Assembly (NCBI GenBank): GCA_016210325.1
Contig: JACQUK010000050.1
Coordinates: 1 to 35,667, forward strand
Length of the DNA: 35,667 bases
From: Chloroflexota bacterium
Lineage (GTDB): Bacteria; Chloroflexota; Dehalococcoidia; Lucifugimonadales; HRBIN23
Direction of reading: 5' to 3'
The notes under the pieces are model-generated. The model was not told the origin of the DNA. It made no database searches and was given only the letters and a program-made list of their open reading frames with translations. Made by a program: the position numbers and the translations under genes. Below, piece by piece: positions 35,170 to 35,667 of this stretch. How positions within the stretch are numbered: position 1 is the first letter of the stretch; every line of letters starts with the position of its first letter.

Positions 35170-35667
35170 CTACCCAGGGCCGGAGCTGCCAGAGCCGGAG
35201 TTGCCGCGGTGCCCATCATCTTCCAGTTCCAACTCCACCCCATGCTCAACCTCGTTCTCAACCCCGTGCTCAATCTCGACCTCACCATCACCCGAGACGC
35301 CGGTCTCGATCTCGGTGGCCAGCATCGAGCCATCGGCCTGTGCGATGAACTCTACCCGGACTACCACCCCGACGCCCAGTCCGTTGTCCAGCATGGTGGT
35401 GCCATCCACCTTGAAGGTCTTGCCGCCGATGACGACGGAGCCATCGCCCATGGACTCGATCGTCCCGCTGAAGCCGGCGTCCTCACCAACCTCGACGGCT
35501 CCTGGGGCCATTGCATCGTCCGCAGCGTCGGTCTCGATCTCGGTGGCCAGCATCGAGCCATCGGCCTGTGCGATGAACTCTACCCGGGCTACCACCCCGA
35601 CGCCCAGTCCGTTGTCCAGCATGGTGGTGCCATCCACCTTGAAGGTCTTGCCGCCGATGACGACGGA
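35170..35667 (-). CDS. DUF5666-like repeat protein (5' end beyond window)
   Basis: FSGTIESMGDGSVVIGGKTFKVDGTTMLDNGLGVGVVVRVEFIAQADGSMLATEIE; repeated; frame appears open to the window edge. Confidence 0.75.
   Translation of the reverse strand, partial: SVVIGGKTFKVDGTTMLDNGLGVGVVARVEFIAQADGSMLATEIETDAADDAMAPGAVEVGEDAGFSGTIESMGDGSVVIGGKTFKVDGTTMLDNGLGVGVVVRVEFIAQADGSMLATEIETGVSGDGEVEIEHGVENEVEHGVELELEDDGHRGNSGSGSSGPG
35303..35439. repeat. Near-identical direct repeat unit 1 (period 228 nt)
   Basis: Matches 35531-35667 with one visible mismatch (ccggact vs ccgggct). Confidence 0.85.
35531..35667. repeat. Near-identical direct repeat unit 2 (runs off window)
   Basis: Matches 35303-35439 with one visible mismatch. 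Confidence 0.85.

Noticed and set aside
1-35667. CRISPR arrays, tRNA, rRNA, prophage or known defence systems
   Set aside because: No regularly spaced repeats, no recognisable tRNA/rRNA sequence, and no integrase, transposase, Cas or restriction motifs among the ORFs.

Overview
GC-rich bacterial chromosomal window, probably Chloroflexota/Dehalococcoidia-like (inference from gene content and an acVLRF1-type protein). Most of it is ordinary housekeeping and metabolic DNA. Contents: a rpmH-rnpA-yidD-(PQQ lipoprotein)-yidC-jag operon on the minus strand; two tandem NAD-epimerase paralogs; a CNNM/CBS protein coupled to a histidine phosphatase; a UspA/GNAT/UspA/CBS stress cluster; a bacterial Vms1-like (acVLRF1) release factor; a secreted S8 peptidase; an iron-uptake locus (FbpA-type SBP, an FTR1-polyferredoxin fusion, permease, ATPase); a ThiO-like oxidase; a DUF4349 lipoprotein; a CoA-transferase A/B pair; and a menaquinone cluster (menB, menA, small membrane protein, ubiE/menG). 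It ends with pRiA4b-like, ABM, Tag-like, compact SbcC and DUF5666-repeat proteins. The most unusual non-coding signal is a set of palindromic interspersed repeats: a two-copy MITE-like family with AAAACAGCGAT ends, a GTCCGGAAACT-bracketed family with a nested TGTCATTCTGAG element, and a CCGCTCGTGGT element. Three of these carry the same small TCCCGA...TCGGGA palindrome internally. The most unusual protein-level signals are the FTR1-polyferredoxin fusion inside an Fbp ABC locus and the acVLRF1 protein. No CRISPR, tRNA, rRNA or obvious phage/defence system was seen.
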